Assembly: GCA_003663355.1 (NCBI GenBank)
Contig: QMZV01000032.1
Location: 1-7,965, forward strand
From: Candidatus Aenigmatarchaeota archaeon
GTDB lineage: Archaea; Aenigmatarchaeota; Aenigmatarchaeia; QMZS01
DNA: 7,965 nt
Direction of reading: 5' to 3'
Shown: in pieces, positions 1-5,836 of the stretch
Layout of the letters: every line of letters begins with the position of its first letter
How positions within the stretch are numbered: position 1 is the first letter of the stretch
The notes under the pieces: generated by a model
What the model saw: only the letters and a program-made list of their open reading frames with translations
Told to the model about the DNA's origin: nothing
Databases searched by the model: none
Program-made: the position numbers and the translations under genes

Positions 1-2
1 AG

Positions 3-116
3 AAAGTTATTGTAGTCTATGAAAAAGTTGTCACTCCATTTGGAAATTCAGCCAAAGTTGATGTCCAGAAAAAATATATTGGAAAGAGAGCTTATGTGAT
101 TATTGTTAAAGATTAA
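3..116 (+). CDS. C-terminal part of a DUF2080-like transposon-associated protein (5' end outside window)
   Basis: An open frame enters from the left edge and ends at TAA 114-116, giving 37 residues. The pattern seen is E-K-V-V-T-P-F-G-N-S-A-K-V-D, then K-K-Y-I-G-K-R, then a hydrophobic V-I-I-V and a final K-D. This closely resembles the small archaeal DUF2080 proteins, which are annotated as putative transposon-encoded and have a swapped-hairpin (AbrB/MazE-like) look, with a conserved FGNGA-like turn and a K-x-Y/W-I-G-K motif. The family is known mainly from its proximity to transposases in archaea, and its function is not established. The assignment is from memory of the family pattern. It suggests the right-hand edge of an insertion element lies just left of, or in, the first 200 bases. 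No transposase is visible in the window. Confidence 0.55.
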   Translation, partial: KVIVVYEKVVTPFGNSAKVDVQKKYIGKRAYVIIVKD

Positions 117-297
117 TTAAATGAATTGCTAAAAGAGTTTTGTCCCAATATCGGTGTTATTGAAAGGAAGTAATTGTAATTTGTAAGCACATGGGTAACA
201 TCCCTGTTAAGAAGAAATGGTTTAATAATCCCGAAGATTTTATAAGAGAAGACTATTTAAAGTTTTTTATCTTAGTATTTTTTATAGAAGTATTACT

Positions 298-591
298 ATG
301 GTGCTATCTAAACGATTTAAATACGATGGGAAGCCAATCATTAGCTTAAACGAACTCCAGATTAGGATGAAGAAACAGATAGAGAAGAAGATAAAAGAAG
401 GTATATATTTATTTGAGAATGTGCCTTGTTGTGTCTGTGGAGGTGAGAATTTTGAGCTTTTATCTGAAAAGGATCGTTACGGTTTGTATGTGCCTGTAGT
501 GATTTGCAAAGATTGTGGTTTGATTTATACAAATCCAAGAATGACACAAGATGCTTTTAATCAGTTTTATGAGCTTGAATATAGGAAATAA
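298..591 (+). CDS. N-terminal zinc-ribbon half of a split SAM-dependent methyltransferase
   Basis: This 97-residue frame carries two CxxC pairs, C44-C47 (in PCCVCGG) and C70-C73 (in CKDCG), which would form a zinc ribbon. Between them is a segment E-K-D-R-Y-G-L, and after them I-Y-T-N-P-R-M. This layout is familiar as the N-terminal part of single-chain methyltransferases that modify sugars or sugar-linked intermediates. The frame stops at TAA 589-591, and the SAM-binding domain continues in the same frame three bases later (from 595). The ATG at 298 was chosen because the residues just upstream do not look coding and the upstream stop in this frame is at 226-228. The ribosome-binding site is weak at best (GAAG). 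I infer it is one half of a gene broken by a nonsense change. A naturally separate zinc-ribbon protein is less likely. Confidence 0.6.
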   Translation: MVLSKRFKYDGKPIISLNELQIRMKKQIEKKIKEGIYLFENVPCCVCGGENFELLSEKDRYGLYVPVVICKDCGLIYTNPRMTQDAFNQFYELEYRK

Positions 592-597
592 TACGTG
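583..597 (+). promoter_or_regulatory. Possible ribosome-binding site AGGA before a GTG start
   Basis: AGGA at 583-586 sits eight bases before GTG 595-597. This is a reasonable Shine-Dalgarno spacing and overlaps the last sense codons of the upstream half. It would allow re-initiation after the TAA at 589-591, so that the SAM domain could still be made as a separate chain. The match is only four bases and the surroundings are A-rich, so it may be chance. Confidence 0.3.
589..591 (+). other. In-frame TAA that splits the methyltransferase gene
   Basis: The reading frame of 298-591 and that of 595-1362 are the same (297 bases apart, 99 codons). Only the TAA at 589-591 separates them, followed by TAC and then GTG. 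The sequence on both sides (E-Y-R-K before, Y-V-G-K after) reads as one continuous protein segment. A single base change, for example from TTA, CAA or AAA, would produce this stop. TAA argues against pyrrolysine, which uses TAG. Confidence 0.75.
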
Positions 598-1362
598 GGC
601 AAAGATGCTCCAGCAGATAAGGATAATTTCTTTAAGTCTGAGTATATACATGGTGGGTGTATCTACCAATATATTGGTAAGAACATGAAAAGGAGGATTG
701 CCAATGCTCTTATTGTCGAAATAGGATGCGGTGCTGGTGGCATTCTCCAATATTTTAAAGAGAAGTGGAACGAAGTATATGGTGTAGATTTAGGCTCAGA
801 ATATATTGAATTTGGCAGGGATAACTATGATTTGAATATAGAAACTGGCACAATTGATAATGTGATAAAAGGTGGTATATCTCCCGATATTGTAATCTAC
901 TCACATACGTTGGAGCATATACTGAATCCAGTAGAAGAATTAACTAAACTCAAGTCGATTTGCAGCTCAAATACTTATCTGTATATCGAGCTTCCTGGAG
1001 TTAAAAATCTCACACATAGTTATGAAATGGACTTTTTAAAGTCGCTTCAAAACGCACACACTTACTATTTCACTCTAACAACCTTGAAAAATGTTTTGAG
1101 AAAAGCAGGTTGGGATTTTGTGTGTGGAGATGAGGTTATTCATAGCATTTTCAAGCTTTCTCCGAATAAGAATAAAAAAGTAAATTATGAAAGCGACTAT
1201 GAGGATGTTATGAGTTTTTTACGAAGAATAGAGTTTTATAGATTCATGCCTCTACAATATGCCGTTGAGCACTGGATAAAGCCAATGATGATCCATTTTC
1301 TAAAGAAGAGGAATGGTCTTTATAATATTGCTAAAAAGGCGTATTTTAAGCTATTTCCTTAA
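595..1362 (+). CDS. SAM-dependent class I methyltransferase, catalytic half of a split gene
   Basis: The frame codes for about 255 residues and would start at GTG 595, since no ATG lies nearby. It shows the hallmarks of a class I SAM methyltransferase. Motif I is VEIGCGAGG at residues 41-49. The acidic residue at the end of strand 2 lies in GVDLG (D65). A Methyltransf_23-like segment SPDIVIYSHTLEHILNP spans residues 96-112, and IELPGV follows near 131-136. The later N-A-H-T-Y-Y-F-T-L-T-T-L and A-G-W motifs are common in this family. Substrates of close relatives are usually sugars or sugar-bearing intermediates; the substrate here cannot be read from sequence. The zinc ribbon normally fused to it lies in the same frame at 298-591, before a TAA. 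It may be a decaying pseudogene, or the domain may be expressed alone from GTG. It is separated from the minus-strand sugar genes by 366 bases and points toward them. Confidence 0.75.
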   Translation: MGKDAPADKDNFFKSEYIHGGCIYQYIGKNMKRRIANALIVEIGCGAGGILQYFKEKWNEVYGVDLGSEYIEFGRDNYDLNIETGTIDNVIKGGISPDIVIYSHTLEHILNPVEELTKLKSICSSNTYLYIELPGVKNLTHSYEMDFLKSLQNAHTYYFTLTTLKNVLRKAGWDFVCGDEVIHSIFKLSPNKNKKVNYESDYEDVMSFLRRIEFYRFMPLQYAVEHWIKPMMIHFLKKRNGLYNIAKKAYFKLFP

Positions 1363-1571
1363 TTTTAGCATTTATGATGCAATTTAAATGCCAGTAGTTA
1401 GAATAGTCATTACTTATAAAATTAAATTCTGAATCCTAAGCGTAATTTGTAAGTAAAATAGATAATATCTTTATCCGTAAATCATCACATTTTACGTAAT
1501 AAGTATTTCTAATTTTTTACGAGTTCAATATTCAGGGAGCGATATGTCTTTATCTCTCTTTTGTGCTTTGG

Positions 1572-1595
1572 ATGATTTTATTTTTTCTTTTTAAA
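1572..1595 (+). terminator. Possible T-rich archaeal-type terminator
   Basis: Several T-runs sit in a row on the plus strand (TTTT, TTTTTT, CTTTTT), with no strong hairpin before them. Archaeal RNA polymerase can terminate on T-tracts. It lies about 210 bases after the methyltransferase stop, which is far, so the link to that gene is weak. Confidence 0.25.
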
Positions 1596-1651
1596 TTGAT
1601 AGGTAGTAAATCAGTTTGATAGATTTTTATTTCTGTAATGAACTTCCCAAC

Positions 1652-1666
1652 CGAGGCAAAGCCTTG
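1652..1666 (+). repeat. Short GC-rich hairpin in the intergenic region
   Basis: CGAGGC-AAA-GCCTTG forms a six-pair stem with a three-base loop. One G-T wobble pairs only in plus-strand RNA. CCAA (1647-1650) and TTGG (1673-1676) could form an outer stem. No T-run follows, so it is not a classical intrinsic terminator. It stands out in very AT-rich DNA and could be the remnant of a mobile element end, but nothing proves this. Confidence 0.35.
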
Positions 1667-1728
1667 AACTATTTGGATAAATAACTAACAAAATTTTCAG
1701 AATAATTTTTGAGTAGTGGAAAACTAAG

Positions 1729-3012
1729 TTACAAATTGTAATAAATGATCTTTCCATTAGTAATTTTATCTTTATCAAAAATATTTTTTATATCGACCAA
1801 AACCAGTTTTTCTGAGATTTTATTTTTTAATTCTTCCAAACTTATATTTTTCATACAATCATGCAAATGTACAACTACAATCGCATCCACTTTGTTAACT
1901 TCATCAAATTTATAATTTTTAACTCCAAATACTTTTTCCACAATTTCATTATCTAAAAAAGGGTCACAACCAAGAACTTCAATTCCATATTCTTTTAATT
2001 CTTCGATCAAATCTTTTACCTTGCTATTCCTGTAATCCTTAACATTCTCTTTAAATGTTACACCAATAATTAAAACCTTACTCCCCTTTAAAACCTTCCC
2101 TTTTTCATTTAACCCTTTAATAACAAGATTTGCTACATATTTTGGCATATTTTCATTTATTCTCCTACCTGCTAAAATAATTTCCGGGTAATAACCAATT
2201 TCTTCTGCTTTATAAGCCAAATAATATGGGTCTACCGGAATACAATGTCCACCTACAAGCCCAGGATAATATCTATGAAAATTCCATTTTGTTCCAGCCG
2301 CTTTTAAAACCTCTTTCGTATCAATACCAAGCTTATTAAAAATTATGCTTAATTCATTCATCAAAGCTATGTTTAAATCTCTTTGAATATTTTCTATAAT
2401 CTTAGCAGCTTCAGCTGTCTTTATATCTGGAGCTTTATAAATTCCTGCTTTTATTATTTTGCCATATACTTTAGCTATGTCTTCTGTTGTCTCTTTATCA
2501 CAACCAGAAACAACCTTTACAATTTTATCAATAGTATGCTCCTTATCTCCAGGATTTATTCTTTCTGGAGAATACCCAACTTTGAAATCCACTTTATATT
2601 TTAAATTAGAACACCTCTCTAATATAGGAACGCAAATTTCTTCTGTACATCCAGGATATACTGTGCTTTCATATACTACAATAGAATTTCTGGATAAATT
2701 TTTCCCAACAATTTCGGAAGCTTTTTTAAGATAGCTCAAATCAGGTTTTTTGGCATTATTTACTGGAGTAGGCACGCATATAATTATAAAATTGGCCTTC
2801 TTTATATCTTCCGGATTATCTGTGTAAAAAAGGTTGGAACTTATTAATTTATCTTTTTCAATCTCGCCATTCTCATCGATACCTTCTCTCAAATTCTCAA
2901 TTTTCCTCTTATTTATATCAAAGCCAATTACTTTAAAAAATTTGCTGAACTCTACAGCCAAAGGTAAACCAACATAACCCAAACCAACCACACAAATAAT
3001 TTTATTTTCCAT
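1729..3012 (-). CDS. tviB: UDP-N-acetylhexosamine 6-dehydrogenase (TviB/WbpO type)
   Basis: This is a 427-residue nucleotide-sugar dehydrogenase of normal length. The enzyme oxidises C6 of a UDP-sugar in two NAD+-dependent steps to the uronic acid. Seen in the protein: the NAD-binding GLGYVG near residues 10-15, ESTVYPG near 115-121, SPERINPGD near 148-156, a K204...N208 pair in EAAKIIEN, and the catalytic cysteine C257 in GLVGGHC followed by VDPYYLAYKAEEIGY. The GGHC-x-x-VDPYYL and AGRRIN signatures match TviB/WbpO/CapL enzymes, which act on UDP-GlcNAc or UDP-GalNAc rather than UDP-glucose. The exact substrate is inferred. I place the start at ATG 3012 (MENKI...), eight codons inside the longest frame, because it begins directly before the NAD-binding strand. 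From there it overlaps the end of the upstream epimerase by 11 bases, pointing to coupled translation. It is the last gene of the minus-strand unit. Confidence 0.88.
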   Translation of the reverse strand: MENKIICVVGLGYVGLPLAVEFSKFFKVIGFDINKRKIENLREGIDENGEIEKDKLISSNLFYTDNPEDIKKANFIIICVPTPVNNAKKPDLSYLKKASEIVGKNLSRNSIVVYESTVYPGCTEEICVPILERCSNLKYKVDFKVGYSPERINPGDKEHTIDKIVKVVSGCDKETTEDIAKVYGKIIKAGIYKAPDIKTAEAAKIIENIQRDLNIALMNELSIIFNKLGIDTKEVLKAAGTKWNFHRYYPGLVGGHCIPVDPYYLAYKAEEIGYYPEIILAGRRINENMPKYVANLVIKGLNEKGKVLKGSKVLIIGVTFKENVKDYRNSKVKDLIEELKEYGIEVLGCDPFLDNEIVEKVFGVKNYKFDEVNKVDAIVVVHLHDCMKNISLEELKNKISEKLVLVDIKNIFDKDKITNGKIIYYNL

Positions 3013-3958
3013 AATAATCTCTATACCATTCCACAAATTTTTTCACACCTTCTTCTATTTCAGTTTTTGGTTCCCATCCGAGAATTTTTTTGGCTTTTGT
3101 TATATCCGCATATGTTTCAAGAACATCTCCAGGTTGAAGGGACAACAAATTTTTTTTCGCCTCTTTGCCAATTTCTTTTTCAAGAAGTTTAATAAAATAA
3201 TTTAATTCTATAGGTTTTGAATTCCCTAAATTAATTATCTCGCAAATATCATTGTTATTTAAACAAAAATTAATAGCTTTAATTGTGCCATCTATGATAT
3301 CATCTATATATGTGAAATCTCTTTTCATATTGCCGAAATTGTAAACCTCTATTGGCTTATCTTCAAAAATATTTTTAGTAAATTTGAACATTGCCATGTC
3401 TGGCCTTCCAAAAGGACCATAGACAGTGAAGTATCTCAATCCTATCATATCTATTTTATATAGGTAATGATAAGTATGGGCCATTAATTCATTATCTATT
3501 TTTGTTGCAGCATACAAAGAAATTGGTTTATCTACTTTGTCTTCTTCTGAAAAAGGAACTTTTTTATTGCCTCCATATACAGAAGATGAAGAAGCATAAA
3601 TCACTTTTTTAATATTAAACTTTTTAGTTAGTTCAAAAATATTCAAAGTGCCGAGAATGTTGGACTTCTCGTAAATCCAGGGATTAATTAAGGAATATCT
3701 AACACCTGCTTGCGCGGCAATATGGCAGATTAAATCAAATTCATATTTTTCAAAAATTTTTTTAAGAGAGCTGAGATCTGAGATATCTATTTTGTGAAAT
3801 TCTACTCTATCTTTTATTTGCTCCAACCTAGCTTCTTTTAATTTTACATCATAATAATCAGAGAGATTGTCCACAACCACAACTTCATCTTTTTCAGATA
3901 GTTTTTTTGCTAAATAAAAACCAATAAAACCAGCCCCTCCTGTAACCAAAATTCTCAT
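3002..3958 (-). CDS. UDP-glucuronate 4-epimerase, short-chain dehydrogenase/reductase family
   Basis: This 318-residue extended SDR epimerase inverts C4 of a UDP-sugar, most likely turning UDP-glucuronate into UDP-galacturonate. Seen: the N-terminal NAD-binding GGAGFIG at residues 7-13, the acid D30 ending strand 2, the ASSSSVYG serine segment at 122-129, the catalytic Y149-x3-K153 in LYAATK, and the segment YFTVYGPFGRPDMAMF at about 176-191. GRPDMA with R185, together with NELMAHTY (156-163), is typical of CapI/LspL-type UDP-glucuronate epimerases. In that group the arginine is thought to hold the carboxylate, which favours a uronic acid over UDP-glucose. Action on UDP-GlcNAcA/GalNAcA, made by the next gene, is possible. 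The start codon overlaps the hepT stop by four bases (ATGA), and its own 3' end overlaps the dehydrogenase start. Confidence 0.88.
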   Translation of the reverse strand: MRILVTGGAGFIGFYLAKKLSEKDEVVVVDNLSDYYDVKLKEARLEQIKDRVEFHKIDISDLSSLKKIFEKYEFDLICHIAAQAGVRYSLINPWIYEKSNILGTLNIFELTKKFNIKKVIYASSSSVYGGNKKVPFSEEDKVDKPISLYAATKIDNELMAHTYHYLYKIDMIGLRYFTVYGPFGRPDMAMFKFTKNIFEDKPIEVYNFGNMKRDFTYIDDIIDGTIKAINFCLNNNDICEIINLGNSKPIELNYFIKLLEKEIGKEAKKNLLSLQPGDVLETYADITKAKKILGWEPKTEIEEGVKKFVEWYRDYYGK

Positions 3959-4368
3959 TTTTTAAGATAATTTGCTATGAATTTAGCAAACTTGTTAAAG
4001 TCTTCTAAATTATTCTTCAAGTAATTGCAAAGTCTTTCTACCTCAATTCTTTCATACATATGCACAAGCAAGTTTCTAAATTTTATTGCTTCAGCAAATT
4101 CTTTTGCGAATTTTTTTGGAATAATGCCTTTTTCACCCAAAATTTCCATAATTTCTTTGTATGTTTCTGGTTTTCTAAGTCCTTCATAAGAAATTATCAT
4201 TTCTCCAATATCTATACAGCATTCTAAAGAAATTTGCAGATATCTCTCTATTGCTCCCCTCAAAATAACATCTTTCTTTATTTGCTGGGGTGTGCATTTT
4301 TTATAAGAACTTAATATTTTTACATATTCTCTCAATCTTTCCAACTTATTAATAATTTCGTTCTTCAT
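3955..4368 (-). CDS. hepT: HepT-like HEPN ribonuclease toxin (DUF86 family)
   Basis: This protein is 137 residues long, all helical in character, and the usual size for a HepT toxin. The active-site motif R-x4-H-x-Y is intact as R98-N-L-L-V-H103-M-Y105. Upstream it carries the expected I-K-K-D-V-I-L-R-G-A-I-E-R-Y-L-Q helix (30-45) and the C-I-D-I-G segment (51-55). In studied pairs HepT is a metal-independent RNase, shown in one case to cut tRNA. It is neutralised when MntA adds AMP to the tyrosine of this motif. That knowledge comes from homologues. All catalytic residues are present, so the toxin looks active. Its ATG shares ATGA with the stop of the upstream mntA, and its TGA shares ATGA with the start of the downstream epimerase, so it sits inside a coupled operon. 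AAAGGATTATT precedes the start and offers a modest ribosome-binding site. Confidence 0.88.
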   Translation of the reverse strand: MKNEIINKLERLREYVKILSSYKKCTPQQIKKDVILRGAIERYLQISLECCIDIGEMIISYEGLRKPETYKEIMEILGEKGIIPKKFAKEFAEAIKFRNLLVHMYERIEVERLCNYLKNNLEDFNKFAKFIANYLKK

Positions 4369-4781
4369 AATAATCCTTTATCTGCAATTCTTTCAATTGC
4401 AAACTTTGTGTGCCTATCAAAATAGTACTTCATATCAAGATAATCTGACAATATTTTGGTTTCAATCTTTGCTCTTTCTTTATTATTTTTCAGAATATAT
4501 CCTTCTTTGATTATATTATATTTCAGCAAGATGGAAACATTATCCATATCTACTAAATCAATCTTCTCTTTTTTTAAAATACTTGCAATCTCATTAATCA
4601 ACTTTAATTGCAAATTAAATTTTTCTCTTTTACTTAAAGATTGCTCAAACAAGATTCCAATATCAACATCGCTGAGCTTTGTTTCTTTTGCAGTAGCAAA
4701 AGAGCCAAACAGATAAGCTATTCTTACTTTTTTTTCTTTATTCAAAAATTTTTTCAGTTTTTCTAATTTCGTTTTCTCCAT
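4365..4781 (-). CDS. mntA: MntA-like minimal nucleotidyltransferase antitoxin
   Basis: This is a 138-residue protein of the DNA polymerase beta-like minimal nucleotidyltransferase family. The signature G-S-x10-D-x-D is complete: G26-S27, then D38-V39-D40 in SDVDIGIL. A third acidic position is expected on the later strand in KIDLVDM (D75 or D78). Homologues AMPylate the partner HepT on its active-site tyrosine and so switch it off. The antitoxin is encoded first and overlaps the toxin start by four bases (ATGA), the usual layout. The start at 4781 has no clear Shine-Dalgarno sequence. A TATA-like element about 27 bases upstream fits a leaderless or near-leaderless transcript. The C-terminal region (about 100-138) is rich in charged residues and contains a YLDMKYYFDRH segment common in this family. 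Standalone use outside a toxin pair is unlikely given the neighbour. Confidence 0.88.
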   Translation of the reverse strand: MEKTKLEKLKKFLNKEKKVRIAYLFGSFATAKETKLSDVDIGILFEQSLSKREKFNLQLKLINEIASILKKEKIDLVDMDNVSILLKYNIIKEGYILKNNKERAKIETKILSDYLDMKYYFDRHTKFAIERIADKGLL

Positions 4782-4792
4782 AATATATTCAA

Positions 4793-4816
4793 CTAAATTT
4801 GAGTAAATAAATTTAG
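4793..4816. promoter_or_regulatory. Inverted repeat over the predicted mntA-hepT promoter
   Basis: CTAAATTT (4793-4800) and AAATTTAG (4809-4816) are perfect eight-base inverted arms with an eight-base spacer. The repeat covers the TATA-like box and the likely transcription start of mntA. A repressor bound here would block transcription, as in many self-regulated toxin-antitoxin operons. The DNA is very AT-rich, so chance cannot be dismissed. Confidence 0.4.
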
Positions 4817-4817
4817 C
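4804..4817 (-). promoter_or_regulatory. Candidate archaeal BRE/TATA promoter of mntA-hepT-epimerase-dehydrogenase
   Basis: Read on the minus strand the site is GCTAAA followed by TTTATTTA. The first six bases fit the BRE pattern (purine-N-W-A-A-W) and the rest fits an archaeal TATA box. The box centre lies about 27 bases before the mntA ATG, placing the transcription start at or just before that ATG. Confidence 0.4.
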
Positions 4818-4863
4818 TGGTTATTTATCCTTACAAAACATCTCCTCAAGCTTTAAGTTTGAA

Positions 4864-4882
4864 ATTATTACACTGTAATAAT
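4864..4882. repeat. Perfect 19-base palindrome downstream of galU
   Basis: ATTATTACACTGTAATAAT has nine-base arms around a single central C. It lies 43 bases after the galU stop and 82 bases before the mntA start, in the 144-base gap between them. It could be a hairpin terminator for galU or an upstream operator for the mntA promoter. The single-base centre fits a protein-bound DNA palindrome better than an RNA hairpin. Confidence 0.45.
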
Positions 4883-4925
4883 CCAAATTGTCTCAACAAC
4901 AAAACAAAACCTGTTCTATCTAATC

Positions 4926-5780
4926 CTATACAATTTTACTCAAATATTCTTCAACACTCTTTTTTAAATCTTCTCTTCTTAAAGCAAAATCCAAAATTGC
5001 CCTAATATAATTAAATTTGTCTCCAATATCATATCTTTTTCCTTCAATTATTTTTGCATAAATTTTTTGTTTTTCCAAAAGCAATTTTAAGGCATCTGTT
5101 AGTTGTATTTCTCCTCCATAACCGGGTTTTGTTCGCTTGATGCAATCAAATATTTCTGGAGTTAAAACATATCTTCCGATAATTCCCAAATTAGAAGGAG
5201 CTTCTTCTTTTTTTGGTTTTTCAACGAGGTCCTTGACAAAAAGCAAATCCTGCACTTTTTCAACATCAAGAACCCCATATTTGCTAATTCTTTCAAATGG
5301 GACTTCTTCAGCACCTATAATACTGCAATTTGTTTTTTCATATTCTTTCATTAATTGCAGAATTCCGTTTTTATCAACAATAATATCATCTCCGAGTAAA
5401 ACAGAAAAAGATTCATTTCCAATATGTTTCTCAGCTTTCAAAATTGCATCCCCTAAACCAAGAGGTTCTTTCTGCCTAATATAATGAATATCTGCAAGAT
5501 TTGAAATATCTTCTATTTCCTTTAGTATTTCTGTTTTTCCATTTTTCTGCAGATGCAATTCCAATTCAGGACTTGAATCAAAATAATCTTCTATTGCTCT
5601 TTTTCCTCTTCCGGTTATAATAATAATATCTTCAATTCCAGCACTTATCGCCTCTTCAACAACGAACTGAATTACTGGTTTATCAATTATAGGGAGCATT
5701 TCCTTTGGCATTGATTTTGTTGCTGGCAAGAATCTTGTTCCAAAACCTGCCGCTGGAATAACGGCTTTTTTAATTTTCAT
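4926..5780 (-). CDS. galU: UTP-glucose-1-phosphate uridylyltransferase (UDP-glucose pyrophosphorylase)
   Basis: The protein is 284 residues from the chosen start and makes UDP-glucose and pyrophosphate from UTP and glucose-1-phosphate in the cytoplasm. Seen: the nucleotide-binding AAGFGTRFLPATKSMPKEML (10-29), QKEPLGLGDAI (103-113), LLGDDI (128-133) with the metal-binding acid in this segment, the substrate-binding VEKP (186-189), and PGYGGEIQLTDA (219-230). All are characteristic of the bacterial-type GalU family, and the length is normal. I prefer ATG 5780 (MKIKKAVIPAAG...) over the 18-codon-longer start at 5834. Family members begin just before this strand, and the extra residues lie over a palindrome and a TATA-like box. 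No Shine-Dalgarno is evident. Its product feeds the UDP-glucose dehydrogenase encoded upstream on the same strand. The similar pairing with a dehydrogenase and AglB recalls the archaeal N-glycosylation genes aglF, aglM and aglB. Confidence 0.9.
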   Translation of the reverse strand: MKIKKAVIPAAGFGTRFLPATKSMPKEMLPIIDKPVIQFVVEEAISAGIEDIIIITGRGKRAIEDYFDSSPELELHLQKNGKTEILKEIEDISNLADIHYIRQKEPLGLGDAILKAEKHIGNESFSVLLGDDIIVDKNGILQLMKEYEKTNCSIIGAEEVPFERISKYGVLDVEKVQDLLFVKDLVEKPKKEEAPSNLGIIGRYVLTPEIFDCIKRTKPGYGGEIQLTDALKLLLEKQKIYAKIIEGKRYDIGDKFNYIRAILDFALRREDLKKSVEEYLSKIV

Positions 5781-5788
5781 ACTAAAGG

Positions 5789-5814
5789 GAGCATACTCAT
5801 AATTATGAATGCTC
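5789..5814. promoter_or_regulatory. Interrupted palindrome just before the galU start
   Basis: The outer arms are GAGCAT (5789-5794) and ATGCTC (5809-5814). The inner part is a perfect 12-base palindrome TCATAATTATGA (5797-5808). Two extra bases (5795-5796) make it slightly asymmetric. It lies 9 to 34 bases before the galU ATG, where a TATA box at 5826-5831 would place the transcription start (about 5800-5804). This position suits an operator. Confidence 0.45.
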
Positions 5815-5824
5815 AAAATTTTTA

Positions 5825-5832
5825 GTATATAC
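5825..5832 (-). promoter_or_regulatory. TATA-like box for galU
   Basis: GTATATAC reads the same on both strands and contains TATATA at 5826-5831. It lies just after the stop of the small upstream gene and about 48 bases before the galU ATG, so a start of transcription near 5802 would leave a leader of about 22 bases. Galu may therefore have its own promoter within the run of minus-strand genes. Confidence 0.35.
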
Positions 5833-5836
5833 AATC

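Larger units (their letters stand above)
1363..1728. other. 366-base stretch without a convincing gene, between convergent genes
   Basis: I see no RNA gene and no ORF with family features here. The stretch is AT-rich and lies between the 3' ends of the methyltransferase (+) and the TviB-type dehydrogenase (-). It contains a T-rich run around 1571-1595 (gattttattttttcttttt) that could stop plus-strand transcription, and one GC-rich hairpin at 1652-1666. A 45-codon minus-strand open stretch (1550-1684) has no start codon and no recognisable motif. Confidence 0.5.

Noticed and set aside
196..209. A small hairpin TAACA-TCCC-TGTTA as a possible transposon end or guide-RNA stem near the DUF2080 tail
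   Set aside because: The five-pair stem is too short and the flanks show no recognisable element end.
191..349. A 52-codon plus-strand ORF (ATG 191 to TAA 347-349) with a hydrophobic stretch (FFILVFFIEVLLW)
   Set aside because: It overlaps the start of the zinc-ribbon frame, has no recognisable motif, and its hydrophobic residues come from T-rich codons. It could be a small membrane protein, but nothing supports it.
589..591. Recoding of the methyltransferase stop as pyrrolysine or selenocysteine
   Set aside because: The codon is TAA, whereas pyrrolysine uses TAG and selenocysteine uses TGA.
176..1453. The 12-base direct repeat GTAATTTGTAAG at 176-187 and 1442-1453, flanking the methyltransferase gene
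   Set aside because: It looks like a possible target duplication, but the match does not extend on either side, and a few exact 12-base repeats are expected by chance in 8 kb of AT-rich sequence.
1550..1684. A 45-codon minus-strand open stretch in the gap after tviB
   Set aside because: It has no start codon and no family pattern. The length is not unusual for AT-rich non-coding DNA, although a decayed gene end cannot be excluded.
2383..2734. Plus-strand ORFs inside the minus-strand tviB, and similar ones inside mntA, galU and ugd
   Set aside because: They are antisense shadows of clearly coding minus-strand frames and show low-complexity, Ser/Phe/Leu-rich products.
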